Positions 45,685 through 58,362 are shown, numbered from the stretch's first letter. The stretch is 64,000 nucleotides of DNA from Drosophila miranda (GCF_003369915.1 NC_046677.1:18866913-18930912), one strand, 5' to 3'. The notes: generated from the letters alone by a model not told the origin. Program-made: numbers and translations.

Positions 45685-47400
45685 ACTTTCAAACACAGAA
45701 CTAACCAATCTTTATATGTGCGCTATAGAAACGATTAATTCGATGTTTTCAAAATATCGTATTAGATATTTCTAATGGTAGGAGATTGCGATAATTTGAA
45801 ACAGTAGAAAAAGGAACACAAAGGGATTTATTTTAATTTAATTTACTTCACTTTTTTCCGATTTGCCTATCACAATTTTTTCAGTTAGTCAATAAAGTCT
45901 TATGTCATATGGTTATGATAGTGTCAAATACTTTTTTTGAAAGCATCAACGCCAACTATTATTTGTAATTTTGTAAATTTGATTTTGATTTACTAAGATT
46001 TTAAGTCTAGGTTTTTAACCAATCACTAACCAATATATAGATGTATCACTTCATATCCTTATAGCCTAGCCACACTGGCCAGCTTCCTTATCCTATTCCT
46101 TACCTACCTTATCATAGACGGTCCCCGAGGTTTTGCCGCTCCGCAAATTTCCCAGCTATTCCACCACCCATCTGGGATGTACCTACAAGGTAAGGCGCAA
46201 GTTTCTATGCGATATTTAGCTGATGGTATTCAATGGATTTTCGAGCGTAGACATATATTATATTAGTGCCAACCAGTGAATCGGTTCCACATCTGTCAAA
46301 AATTCCCACCGTTCCCCCGGGACGTGCTCAGTGGGCAGAGCCTATCATTTTGTTGGCACGTTTCCTTTTAATTCTAACCATACAGTATGTAAATGTGATA
46401 GTTCATGCAACGGAAACGTACGAGTATCAATAGAAGTTACAGCTTAGGGTCCCAGGTCTTCGGAAGCAACGCATTTGTTTTGCTTTGTAAATTGTATGTT
46501 TGTATGCTTTGTATCATAAAATGTTCGTAAACGGACTCAGAAATGATAAAAATCCGTTGCCATTCGTAGCTGGGCTTTGCCCTCTCCACGTTGCAGTTCG
46601 TTGCAGGGCGCTGCGCTCTCTCCACGTTAGTGTGGTTGCATTGCTATTTGGAGCTGTGTTATTCAATGACCATTCTCAAAACCCAGTGCCACCCGCCGTG
46701 ATCACGGTTTCCCCTTCTGACGGCATTTTCTTGAAAAAGAAGAAGAGGTGGATTAAGCGGTACAAGGAGTTATAAATTACAGAGTTTATACATATTTGGA
46801 ATCGTGATCACGAGTCTTCCTTCTGAGCATCTACGGGACCACACGTGACTGATTGGTGACACTCCGGCAATTAACGTAATGGCACATCGGGCCGTGTAAT
46901 TATTAACAGCATGTGATGAAAATAAGAAATTATAATGGATAAATATGTAAAATCACATGTCAACATGACCCTAATACGAAAATATAAAACCTTAAACTTA
47001 AGATGAAAATAAAATAAAAAAATAAAATTATAATAAAAAAAGCTAAGGCTACGGATGTAAATAGAAGCCTACGTACTTTGTGCTTCCTTCCGACTGTTTC
47101 ACACATCTACACAAAACTAGTGTATCCCTAAACTCTTTGAGACTTTGCAAGACAATCTTCGGGAAATAGGAGCTCTCCAGGTACACTGACGAGTCAAAAA
47201 CAGTTTAGGCGACGGGAGCTGGGATCTACTCCGAAGAACTAAAAACAAAAAAATCCCTCGGACTACCAGACTGGTTGTGTATATTTCTAATACGAAAAAA
47301 GGCAAATTAAATCGCTACAATTACTTATACATTTTTTATTATCAGAGTAAAAAATGCAATATATTGACACATTTATAAGTATTAGCTATTACAATAATAA
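45685..47400. other. Nse4-STUB1 intergenic region
   Basis: It contains the presumed Nse4 promoter (45685-46100), a segment at about 46290-46320 matching 2639-2665 in inverse orientation, a possible small coding exon at 46630-46775, and a DINE-1 tail near 47075-47150 (GACTGTTTCACACATCTACA). It is AT-rich between 46900 and 47050. Confidence 0.5.
46630..46775 (+). CDS. Possible last exon of a small secreted or membrane peptide gene
   Basis: After an acceptor-like CTCTCTCCACGTTAG, the plus strand is open as VVALLFGAVLFNDHSQNPVP, then PAVITVSPSDGIFLKKKKRW and a stop at 46775. A hydrophobic start followed by a proline-rich and basic tail resembles a processed peptide. No matching first exon was found and no family is recognised, so it may be chance. 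Confidence 0.25.
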
Positions 47401-50400
47401 TTAATAATCTAATGACCATTCATTCTCAGCAATAAAAGAGTCGACAACTTCTTTCATTGAAAAATTTGGTATTAACTGATCCTGGGTCAGTTTTACTCGT
47501 GTGACAGGATCAAAGTGACCAACCCGATGCAAGTGCTCCTCAATATCTTTACGCTCATATGTAATCCCCGATGGAGTTATCACAGGATCCGTTAGTATTT
47601 CAAAACTTATTTTCCCACATAGAAAATCGGGAACATCACGTTTCTGAAATTATAATATGTTAATATAATGAGTTGCAATAATATAGACACATTAAATTCT
47701 ACGTTTTACAATCGTGGATGTGATACAGGATTATAATATTCCTGTCTACTGATAACACTAGGCAGCAAAATTGAACTTTTCATATACGCTTTGAACAAAA
47801 CCAAACAAAAGAGGCGCACTCTAAAATTGCACTCATTTTTTACTTCTACAGCCTGGGGTTTCCCCAAATGTTAATCGATTCGTCTAATTTTTTGGGTTTA
47901 TTGTTTTTTGTTTTCTCTAAATTAATAATAAACAATATTTCACAATTATTTTGTAGTATGGCATTGCTTTTACTACACATTAGACCCCAGTGGGCATCGA
48001 ATCGTATAAAGCCTTCAGATATTAATCCATTATATCCTCAAAACAGACTTCTATTATTTCCCCTAACTCAACTAGTCATAAGGGCCTCGACATTGTCTAC
48101 CATATTGAGGTCTGGGCTGTAACCTGGCCAATAACTATAAGGACTTAATGCCCAATTCCGCCTTCACAATGTTAATCTATCGTTAAAAAATAGTCGAAGC
48201 TAGTTGAATGCATTTTTAAAAATTACAAAGTGCCAAAGAATCACTTACAGAGCGCGATCGATGACAAGATGCAGAATCATCCTGAAAGATGAGATACTCT
48301 TCCCTACTCTTCTTACTCCAATAATACTTCGTAATAATTACTTCATACTTTTTTGCATTTACCATACCCTTATTTATTATTAGTGATTCAGTTTTATATT
48401 TAGATGTGTGTCCTCATATCATAAGAAAAAGCGAATGCTTTATGGTGTCAAAACAACAAATTTTCGGAATAGCGTTCTCCTCAGCTGAGACGAACTGTAC
48501 AGGCACCATCTGGTCCAATGAGATTAAATTTGGACAACTCAGATTCACCTCAATTTGATTTTTGTTTAACATTTTCCAGACGGTAAGCTGACGCTACAAA
48601 GTGTTTGGGATCGATTTTGAGTTGCATTTATCAGCCTTTCAGAATTTCAGAGTCCAATACAACTAGATGAAAGATACTTAAGTTTTTTGAATGAAATACG
48701 TAAGCACTACATTGAGCTACTGACCTTCTTCAGGAAATTCGATCGCGAACTTGATTTAAAATACTGTGTGTTTGTAATATCCATATCTATAAAAAGAGCG
48801 AAAGGTGTGCGGCATTGATGGGCAATAGAGTTAGTCGAGCACGACGAGTCACTTGGCTTAGATCGATTCAAGGACGACGAGGACGTGGGGGTCGATTCGA
48901 GACGGTGTCGGATTGAAGAACTAGAATCCAAGACGATGTGCAATACCAAAAGAGTGCAAGGTGCAGACAAAATTCCAGGGCAGGCGGGCCGAATTGCCCA
49001 TGCGCTAATGCAAGCGAGGCTTCAACAAGAGCGCGATAGATCGAGAGAGCGAGAGCAAAGGAAAGAAAGAGAAGCGGGAGACGAAGACAGGAGAGAACAG
49101 CTGAATAGACTGCTGCCGTGCGCGAGAATATTAATAAAAGTACATATGCGGATGACAATGTGGTACAGTGGCAGTGAAAATAACCTACAATAATAGAGAT
49201 TTACTTTATTGCTGAACCACTGGGAACCAATGGGAGTCTACTTGTGCATGTAACAGTTGTGTTTTTTACTATTCTAAGTTTGTGCGAATGTCTAAAATTC
49301 TAAAACCACTGCATTGTCTAATACTCTTAATTCGTTACATAACTTACCCTTCGTCGTTCATCAACTTTTGAGTAGATATTGTTGAGCTCTTTTATATGAT
49401 CATCCTGAAAAAAAAAAATATTTAATAGTATCTTGTTTATTAAATCTATTTCCTTAGCAATAACCATTACTTTTTTTTAGCAAAACGGAAGACTTAAATC
49501 AACATTTTTTAGCTTCAAAGGCTTTCAACTTTGAACGATAGCTTATTGCTTTGAAGCTTATAATACGGTTTTCATGTACAAAATAAGTCAATAAAAAGGA
49601 AAAACAAAAACAAAAAGTGCCACGCGTGCAAAATGAGCCACGCTCCAACGAAAGAGCATAGAAATCGCAAGCTTTAAATGGTAAGAATTTTAGAAAATCG
49701 GATCACACAATTTTTCGATTTTACAGTCAATTAGCAACTTTTTGCGATAACCGGAGCATGGGTGTATAATGATATTCCGATTAATGATTCGGAATATACT
49801 TTAACATTCAATAAATGCACCATTAACTGTTCGAAGCCAAATGGAGTTTTCGTAAAAGGATAAAGAATTATATTAAAAAGGGAGGATAATTAAAATGAAA
49901 AAAACATGAAAAGTAATTAAATATGAATAAATATATATACTCTTACAAATAAAGTGAGTACAATAGCTGGCAGAAAACGCTAGTGTTTGTGCATACAATT
50001 TTTTAAATTGGTAATTCTTAATATTTCATAATTACAAGACGCGGAAGGGGCAAACTCTATTCAGTATAATATCACAAGTGTCTGCACACAAAATTAGATT
50101 ACTCTTCTAGATTACCGGAACGGGCAGACCAAAGGACGAACAAACCGACATGACTATATCTACCATACTTGGTATATGATGCTGAATCTGTCGGAATCTC
50201 TCCCTTCTTGCTGTTACATTCATTTAATTATTTCAATTATGTAACTGTTATTTTGGTATTACTGACGATTAATTGGTTTTGGTACAATAATATATATTTA
50301 ATATAATACAGTATGTATTTAATCTCTGAAAATATTTACGTGTTTCAAGTTTAAGAACGGATGTGAAAAGAACCAATAAAAATATGCACCAACGATAAAT

Positions 50401-52055
50401 GGAGTGATGCAAATTCAAGCATAACTAGTTCTATCTGTTACTTACACACTCTTGTTCAATTTCTTGTTGCTTTTCTTTTAGCTGATCTTCATGTAAGTTT
50501 TCATTTAGTTTTAAATTGGATAAACGACTTTCCATGTCATCTTTAATTAATCTGAAAAAAATATATATAATTCATGTTTTAACGAATAATCCAGGTTCTT
50601 TTTGTATGTCCTATGTCTTAAAAAGACTTATGCATGTCATTAATTTGTGTTAAAATAAAGGTGAACGTTGTGAGCACGGCAAGGGCCGCGGTTCTACCTT
50701 TTACCCGGTACTCAGCTAAAATTCTTACCGATTCAAATAACTTTGAAGTTCAATCTCTTCTTGCATTCGTTTTTCTTCCAAGACATTCCAGCGTTTTTTG
50801 CGAGCAAGTCGTAATTGTAATGTTATATCATCACCAAAGTTTTGCTTTTGTTCCTTTGACAAATCGTAAGCTGGAAAAAAATATTCTTAGAAGAAGAACT
50901 GTTGATTAATTAATTACTACTAACCGCGTTGGAGATGCTTTATTGCTTCGTCATAGCTGTCTATCTCAATAAGGCCTTGCCCCAAGAAAAAGTGCCCTTT
51001 TAGCAAGTTAGCGTCGATATCCAAAGCTCGCCGACAATCTTGACAGCACAGCTCCCATCGTTTTAGCTTCAGATTGCAAAGCGCACGATTTGTGAAAAAG
51101 GTAGCATTTGTTGGGTTTTTTATCTTTGAATAAAATGAAAACCACTTGTTAATAAGCCGCACTAATTTAACAACCCACATACTCTTGCAAAGCCAAGGAC
51201 TTAGAAGTTTAGTTTAAATTAAGCAACTCTGATGGGCATTCTCTACGATCTGCGTTTTCGGTTTACACGTATCTTCAAAATAGTGGATTCCACAGATTTT
51301 CGTCCTTTGTGGGGAAAGGCAGACGGACATGCAGACATGGCTATATTGAGTCATGTTGATTGGCTCGGGAACACATTGCAACACAAAATTCTTTTACAAG
51401 ATTGTTTAGTCACTAATAAGCCAATATTAAATACGTCCCTGTGGGAATTTGACTTGAATCCTTTTCGTTTTTTAATTAAAATCAATTTGTCATACAAATA
51501 TTTTTCTCAAAAAGACATAAATTCAGCTGGTCAATGTGATCAAGAATATATATAAATATTTATTTCTATGTATTCTAGTTGGTTAACTTTGAAAATCGGA
51601 GTACCATGCAAAGAGATGCAAAGAAAAAAAGTCCGAAGGTTACCAACACATAATTTATTGCCCCATATACAAATGTGTGCATACAATGACGACTATATGG
51701 GTACTTTTGCACGCCGAATCGTAAACATTTAATAATATGTAATTTACAATCTGATGAGTAATGGAGAACTCATGCAAAATTCTAGTCATTTGTCTTAAAT
51801 AGACGTAAAATATTTATTTTGTTTTGTTTTTATTCGCGCTGGGAGGGTGCGAACAAATTTTAAGCCGAATTGTATGTATGTATGTAGTTCATACATACAT
51901 ACATATGTATGTACATATGTAAGTATACTTACAATAGCTTTGGAATAACAATTTATTGCGTCGTCGAATTTGCGAGCTGCAAATAAACAGTTTCCTTGTT
52001 CTTTCAATTGAAGATCAGATAAATTTGTTGTAGAATAGAATTGTTTAGTCGTCAT
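47401..52055 (-). CDS. STUB1: STUB1/CHIP co-chaperone E3 ubiquitin ligase
   Basis: Six exons (52055-51933, 51123-50925, 50870-50729, 50551-50446, 49404-49348, 47643-47401) keep phase and give 289 aa, the usual length for fly CHIP. The protein binds Hsp70/Hsp90 through three N-terminal TPR motifs ([59 protein letters not shown]), dimerises through a charged helical region (residues ~130-205, [19 protein letters not shown]), and ubiquitinates clients with a C-terminal U-box (residues ~209-280, [40 protein letters not shown]). All U-box landmarks are present and nothing is broken. Introns carry DINE-1 fragments and a Tc1-like relic, so this copy has expanded introns. Confidence 0.96.
47870..48600 (-). 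mobile_element. Decayed Tc1/mariner transposase in STUB1 intron 5
   Basis: The minus strand shows [15 protein letters not shown] near 48530, [14 protein letters not shown] near 48260 and [17 protein letters not shown] near 48110. These are the three catalytic neighbourhoods of a Tc1/mariner transposase in correct order, separated by stops and frameshifts. It is a different and much older family member than the S-like element at 40978. Confidence 0.75.
48601..49347. other. STUB1 intron 5 remainder with a GC-richer open stretch
   Basis: From 48840 to 49190 the plus strand is purine-rich and open, encoding an Arg/Glu-rich chain ([20 protein letters not shown]). It may be gag-like or leader sequence of a retrotransposon; no motif proves that. 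At 48615-48700 a repeat related to 15830-15880 (AGATACTTAAG type) is visible. Confidence 0.3.
50030..50235 (+). repeat. Worn DINE-1 fragment in STUB1 intron 4
   Basis: CAGTATAATATCACAAGTGT, GAACGGGCAGACCAAAGGAC and ATGATGCTGAATCTGTCGGA follow the DINE-1 order with many changes. Confidence 0.65.
50650..50722 (+). repeat. DINE-1 left-end fragment abutting a STUB1 splice donor
   Basis: GGTGAACGTTGTGAGCACGG and TTTTACCCGGTACTCAGCTA match the left end of the element at 32747. The fragment ends within a few bases of the donor of STUB1 exon 3 (GTAAGA at 50728). Confidence 0.6.
51220..51560 (+). mobile_element. DINE-1 fragment with an internal insertion, STUB1 intron 1
   Basis: The left part (CTACGATCTGCGTTTTCGGT, TTTCGTCCTTTGTGGGGAAA, CAGACATGGCTATATTGAGT) stops near 51355 and the core resumes at about 51530 (TGTGATCAAGAATATATATA). 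The 170 bp between are not DINE-1. Confidence 0.65.
51870..51928. repeat. TATG/CATA microsatellite in STUB1 intron 1
   Basis: GTATGTATGTATGTAGTTC is followed directly by CATACATACATACATATGTA, forming an imperfect palindrome next to the exon 1 donor at 51932. Similar CATA tracts occur at 33500, 36440 and 45000. Confidence 0.7.
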
Positions 52056-53239
52056 GCTGGCAAATTATGCTGGGTTACTGGTTTTTCTATGTAATCAAGT
52101 TTCCCAATGAAATATATTATAATGCTGAATTGATATTTATCGCAGGCCAACGCAAATTGTCGATTTAGTTTCACACAACATTTAGTTAGTAGTGGATGCT
52201 GTTAAAACTGAATTATTCAACATATTATTGAACATCTGTTTTTATTGACCGTATGAAGTAATTGAGATGTTAAAATCCAAGTTTTTGTTAGAGATGTCAA
52301 AGCGCTTTAATAAGGGTACTCTAGAATGTGATTAGTACAATTAGATAAAAATAAAATAAAAGTTGTATTTCACATTTTGATAAGTCTGAATTTCTTGCCG
52401 TTTTCATTTTTCTATGTTTTAGATTATAAAAGGTCAAGTTTTTGCACTAGAAGGGAGTGGATTACAGACCCGAATTCTTTACTTGTCGGTGTAAATAGCA
52501 ATGAAAGTCAGATTCCGGAAAAACCTTTCATAAAAGAGGTGAAATCTAATAAATTTGTGGTGGTTGACTTTCTAACTTTCTTAAGAATAGAAATTGTAAA
52601 CGATTCCTTCCAGATGGGGGGAAGCATCCAGATTCAATGAATAGGGTGAATAGCTTAAGCACGGGTCCATGCAGAGTCTTCGCGCAGTACCTGAGTACAC
52701 AGCCGCACTATAGCATTGAGCGTTAAGAGCGGAGAAATTTTACCAAGCTTTTTACATAGCAAGAGCAAGAAGAAAAAGAGACAAAAAACTTCTAGAAATT
52801 TTGCATATAGTCTTGAAGTGAAGTTTATTAGACTGGACAATTTTTTGGAGAATGGACTTAAATACATATGTACATTTTATTTTTATTTAATTCATTATTA
52901 TTTTATATAGCATATATATACGAGTACTGTATGGGGAGTGCTGGACTTCGACTAACTGGAAGGTTGGCGAGAACAAGTAAAAAAACATTATGGGAAAAGC
53001 AGGCAGTATGAGTGAGACAAATATACGCTGCAACGGAGAATTGTGTGTTGAAAAGTATGATTTGACTAGACTGTTGGTGAAAATAGTTTTTAGACTAATT
53101 AGTGATAAATGGTGTTCGACTGATACGGTGCAATGACATAAGACTTTTCTAATAGCTGTATGAAGTTAGACTTGTAAAATTTTCTTATAAATAACATCGG
53201 TCTTAAACCAATGTGGAAAGAGATTAAGCAACGTCGGTC
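52056..53239. other. Upstream of STUB1, mostly repeat debris
   Basis: The first few hundred bases should contain the STUB1 promoter. A short jockey RT relic (minus, IYTD...) lies near 52440-52510. No gene is seen in the rest. Confidence 0.4.
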
Positions 53240-53900
53240 AATTACAGTGATCTGGCAGTTCAGAGTTCGAGCCAAGCACAGACTGAGCGGTACAGGTGCT
53301 GTTTAACAGTCTTTACGGCCGCTTTCTGCAATCCGCCAAAGTGCTGAAAGTGCGGTGGGATGAAATGCCTGTCGATCGAGTCAGCCAAGTAGGATTAATG
53401 GACCTACTTCATAACTGAGTCGCGCAGACAAAGCTTCTTTAGATCTAGAAGTTCGTTCTTGGCGACAACGAAATTTGTCCGACCAAATTTGACCTCACTC
53501 GAGTGAAATATCAGAAACGGTGAGCCCCGGTGAATGCCTAAGACGATGAACCACAGCTCTGACTGGATAAGGCGAGCATTTCGAATGAATATCAGAATAT
53601 GGCTAAACGACTGTCCTTCCCTGGACACGACATATATGGAAGCGCGAAGTAACGCGCAATCGTAGATAAAACCGACCGCTTGGAAGGCTTTGAATTGGTG
53701 TCCAGCAGAGTCCCACATAAAGCCAAGAGTTTTAGTTGTGTCGCTTCCTTCATTAATCCTTAGGAATTTTTCTATGCCATCCTCACGATTTCCCTCAAGT
53801 ACTTCCTGGTGATTACAGCACAGTTAGCTTAAGTTACTTGCCTAAACATACGAATACATTCATCAAACCTTGCATGCATCCTAGCTTCCGGATCTAGAGA
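53240..53900 (-). mobile_element. BEL/Pao pol relic with internal deletion
   Basis: The minus strand encodes KTLGFMWDSAGHQFKAFQAV near 53720 (post-RT region of BEL/Pao pol) and, only about 350 bp further, HFIPPHFQHFGGLQKAAVKT near 53345, the integrase signature FIPPHSPHFGGLWEAAVK. RNase H and most of the integrase are missing between them, so a large deletion joined the two. Confidence 0.75.
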
Positions 53901-54621
53901 TTTGTGCATTGCCAAGAGCGCCGAGCTTGCAACCTTCTGTCCACCGTCAAATACGATCCACCCAAACCGAGTCCGGCCGGGTCGGGTCGGGTCGGCATGA
54001 GTCCAAGTGTCCCGTTTTTAGGAAAGAGAAAAAGAAGGAAAGCTTATTCACTGCTTTGTGACGCAGCAACGGTGACAAATTTCCGAATAGCTTGCAAGAG
54101 TATTTTTCGTGGCCAGCTGAATGGCAAACAGCTCATCAAGCCGGCTCGTCCGGACAGTTTGGTTGAGCCCACCCACGCTGAAAGCCACATCAGGAACCAA
54201 CGTCAGTGCGCGCAACTGAGTCCGATGTTATATTGTCATAGACCGGAGCGAGAAAACGTAATAAGTCGGAAGCGTCAGCTTAATACAGATACGATTTTAA
54301 TAACGAATCTTTATTTCGATATAATTGCGGTAAGAACCGGCAAGCAGATCAGAGTTAAGAATTGCCAAAATCTCATATACGAGAGAAAATCTCATATGCG
54401 AAGCTTTTCTAGAGTTAGAACTGTTGCTCCGACGACTCGATAAAAGCGGTATTTTTTCGACTTGACAGAAGCTTTTCATAACCAGCCAAAATTTGAGAAC
54501 GAGGAGGGATACATTTCCAGTCGATTATATCGCTGCGGCAAGGTGAAGTGATGACAGAGATCGTTGATACATTGTTGAGCAGCTCTTTGAGCTCCAACAC
54601 TTCATTCCACAGGGCCGTGGC
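53901..54621. other. Flank between the BEL/Pao relic and the LINE insertion
   Basis: A GGGTCGGGTCGGGTCGG run is present at about 53982. Plus-strand 53904-54443 is open but not recognised; it may be part of the same BEL/Pao element. Removing the LINE, this flank runs directly into the satellite edge. Confidence 0.35.
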
Positions 54622-54635
54622 AATCTGAATACTTA
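54622..54635. repeat. 14-bp target-site duplication, left copy
   Basis: AATCTGAATACTTA, identical to 60130-60143. It brackets the LOA-type LINE. Confidence 0.9.
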
Positions 54636-54754
54636 GGTTGGGTTAGGTTTGAGGCGGCTGCCGGGCTCGCTCGGAACCCGTCACACTTAGGCCGGTTTCG
54701 GCCCGTTGTGATACCGCATAGGATCATTTCCTTCCTGCGTTGTGAGACTTCCTG

Positions 54755-57700
54755 TCAGCAATTATCCCATCCAGATGCTCTCACAAAGTTCGCTATCCTC
54801 CTGGGACATAGTTTGGACATCTCTGAGATGTCGTGTAGAAAGGCTGAGCCCAGGTGCTGTAGCCTTCTTCTGCTGAGAGCTGGGCAGGAGCAGAACAGAT
54901 GTTCCACTGTCTCCTCCTCTTCCTCGTCTTTACAGCTGCGACAAAAATCGTTATGTGGGGCCCCCAGCCTGTTAGCGTGGGTGCCTATTAGCCAGTGTCC
55001 CGTGAGGGAACGTGTGACTACGCTGCACCTTTTCCTGCTTAACTTGAGGAGCTCGGAGGTGCGCTTCATGTCCATGGTCGGCCATGTTTGCCGAGTTGTG
55101 CGACATCGTGGCACTGTTTGCCACATATCGTTGTTTAGTCGCTTGTATTGCTCCCTTATAATGAGCTTACAGGTGGCCATTGGCATACAGATATCCTCCT
55201 TGTCTTGGAGAAGGGGGATTGTCGTGCCAGATCTGGCCAGCTCGTCCGCTATACAGTTGCCCTCGATGTCCCGGTGGCCCGGGACCCAAATCAGGCTAAT
55301 AGCAAATTGCTGAGCCATCTCGTGCAGAGATTTGCGGCAGTCTGCCACGGTGGCCGAGTTCGAAGAAATCGCGCTTAGCGATTTGATCGCAGCCTGGCTG
55401 TCGCTATAAATGTTTAGCTTGGTTGCCGTGACGGCAGCCGCTTGTAGGCAGTCTAGAGCCTCCCTGATTGCTATGACTTCCGCTTGAAAGACACTGCAAT
55501 GATCTGGGAGTCTGAAGGAATGCCTTATGCTTAGCTGTTCAGAGTAGATTCCCCCTCCGACTCTGTCGTCCAGCTTTGATCCATCTGTGAAGATGTTTAT
55601 GGCCCCATCTGGGCATGGGAGTCCCTCGAGCCATTCGTCTCTGTGAGGGATGATTGTGTCGAAGGGAGTGTCTGTGTACTCTCTTGGAACTTGGTAGTCT
55701 GTTTTTGAGGGGACGCTACTGCTATTATTTAATATGGCTGAGTGACCTATGCACTGTGTCACCCATTGATCTGAGTCTCTTAGACGTATTGCTGCTGCTT
55801 CTGCCCGTTCCTTTCCTGCGAGGTCAAGGCTCTGTAGGCATAGGATGGCATTTAGCGCATCATTTGGGGTGGTGCGAAGAGCTCCGCTGATGCATAGGGC
55901 GGCAGTCCGCTGGACTTTGCCCAGTTGCTTGGTGATAGGGCCGGCCACCACACCGTAACTCCGTAGAGTAGTATTGGTCTAACTATAGCTTGATATATCC
56001 ATTGGACTATGCTTGGGATCATACCCCATCTTAGCCCAATAGCTTTTTTGCATGTGTAGAGTGCAGTCATTGCCTTCTTCACTCTGTCTTTGACATTCAG
56101 GTTCCAGCTAAGCTTCTTGTCAATTACCAACCCTAAGTAACTGGCACTGTCGCTAAAGGAGAGCCTGCATCCTTGTAGTATTGGAGGGTTGAGGGGCGGG
56201 ACCTTGTATTTATTTGTGAATAGTACGAGTTCCGTTTTTGAGGGATTTACTCCCAGACCGCGCGATTCTGTCCAGTCCGACAGTTGCGCTAGCTTTGTGG
56301 ACATTAAGTCGCACAGTGTTTGGGGGTATTTCCCCGAGAAGATAATCGCAACGTCGTCCGCATAGGCCACGACATTGCAGCCCCCCCTTCTAGGTCACAT
56401 AGAATCTTGTTGACTGCTATGTTCCACAGAAGAGGAGACAGGACACCACCTTGCGGGGTGCCTCTGTTGACATACCTTGACTGGGCGGACGATCCCATCG
56501 ATGATGTCACCGTCCTGCATGTGAGCAATTGATCAATGAGCATCACCAAGTGACGGTCCACCCCCAGGTCAGTCAGGGCTTCTGTAATGGTGCCCGGTAC
56601 AACGTTGTTGAAAGCTCCCTCAATATCGAGAAAGGCTATGAGTGAGTACTCTTTGTGATGCAGAGATTTCTCCACCGCTGAGATCACTTCATGAAGAGCC
56701 GTTTCCGTGGATTTTCCTTTCCGGTAGGCATGCTGTGCGCCTGACAGCAACTGAGGGTGTATATTTGTCCTCAGTTGCAGCCCGACGAGTCTCTCAAAGG
56801 TTTTGAGGAGGAAGGACGATAGGCTGATTGGTCTAAAGTCTTTTGCAGCTGAGTGCGAGGCTTTCCCAGCTTTGGGAATGAAGACTATCTTTGCCTTAAG
56901 CCATGTTCGCGGGATTGTACCCACAGCCAGTATCTTCCTGAAGATACCTTGTAGCCAGTTGATGGCCGTATCCCCGGCCTTCTGAAGTTGGGCCGGGATT
57001 ACCTGGTCTGGGCCTGGCGATTTGAACGGGTTGAAGCTGTTTATTGCCCAGCTTATGTTACGTTTTGTGAGGATGTGATCCATCGAGGTTACTGGTCCCT
57101 CTCCTGGAAGATGTGCCGTCTCGATGGTTGTGCACCCTGGAAAATGTGTGTCTAGTAGAATGTGCAGGGACTCCTCACTGGAGTTAGTCCACGTGCCGTC
57201 ATTCCTTTTAAGATACCCTACCGAGGGGTTAGTTTTTGAGAGAATCTTGCGAAGCCTTGCGGCCTCTGACGTTTCCTCAATTTCCGAGCAAAATTGTTGC
57301 CAAGAGGCCCTTTTTGCTTTCCTTGTTTCCTTTTTATATAGTGACAGACTGATTTTGTAGTCTGCCCAGTGGCTCTCCTCGTTCGCGCTTTTGGCCCTGT
57401 TGAAGAGGGTCCTGCAGCTTTTACGTAGGATGTCTATTTGTTTTGACCACCAGGGGGTTTCTTTTTCCCCCTAGGTTTGCTAGAGGGGCACGCTGCCGCG
57501 AAGGCTTTGTTGCATGCCTCTGTGAACCTGTTCACTAGGCGATCTAGGTCGTCTTTTGTGTCAGGGCATGATGGTGCTTTGGAGGGGAGTAAGTCCTCCA
57601 GGGCTGAGCTATATTTTTCCCAGTTGGCTTTCCTGGGATTAATATAGTCCTTAGGTTTCTGACACTCGAGGGATAGTGTGGTCTCGATGTATCTGTGGTC

Positions 57701-58362
57701 AGAGAAAGAGTGGTCATCAAGGACTTGCCAACTCTTGACTATGTCTAACAGGTTGGAAGACACTAGGGTGATGTCAATAACCTCCTGTCGATTTTTAATT
57801 ATAAAAGTGGGGTCGTTGCCCCGATTACAAATAAATAGATTTGAGTTAAGGATGAAGCTGAAAAGTGATTCACCCCTTACATTTGTGTTCGAGCTCCCCA
57901 TTGAGTGTGGTGAGCGTTGGCATCGCAACTTATTAATAGGTCTATGTCCGACCTCTCGCTGTCGCTGGCTAGTTTGCGAACCAGGTCGTTGGGAGGATCG
58001 TTTCCCTCATGGGCCATGTAGGACGACATCAGCCTTAGATGTGTCCCTTTCAGCTCTAGGCTTGCCGCCGTGTTGTCGCTATCGCTATAGTTATGGAGCA
58101 GAAAGATATTAAGGTGCTTTCTGGCGAGAATGCAGGTGCGGGTTTTACCTTCATGTTGAGCTACAATTATCTTGTACTCCTTCGACCCTAGTCCACAAAC
58201 CTTGTCTCCCACTATCCAAGCTTCCTGGATCAGGGCTACGTCTGCTCCGCTCTCTTCGAGGCGGAGTATAAGAGCAGCAGATGCTGCTTTACAGTGGTGG
58301 AGATTGATCTGAAGGAGCCTCAAGGACATCCTTAGTGTTCTCCACCACTGTACTGTCGGCAT
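54755..58362 (-). pseudogene. LOA-type ORF2: endonuclease, RT, RNase H, zinc knuckle
   Basis: Endonuclease: LRLLQINLHHCKAASAALIL, LIQEAWIVG, SCDANAHHTQWG, DHSFSDHRYI. RT: FKSPGPDQVIPAQLQ, DFRPISLSSFLLKTFERLV, IAFLDIEGAFNNV, RGTPQGGVLSPLLWNI, AYADDVAIIFSG. RNase H: INIFTDGSKLDDRVGGGIYS, EVIAIREAL, YSDSQAAIKSL, WVPGHRDIEGNCIADELARS. C-terminal knuckle: CRSCKDEEEEETVEHLFCSC. Four single-base frameshifts split it near 57893, 57460, 56385 and 55935; two or three fall in runs of C/G or A/C. Catalytic residues are preserved in every piece. The start near 58362 overlaps the ORF1 end by about 70 bp in another frame. Confidence 0.88.

Noticed and set aside
48885..49193. Arg/Glu-rich frame in a STUB1 intron as a host gene
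   Set aside because: The composition is a by-product of purine-rich repeats; there is no promoter, splice or family evidence.
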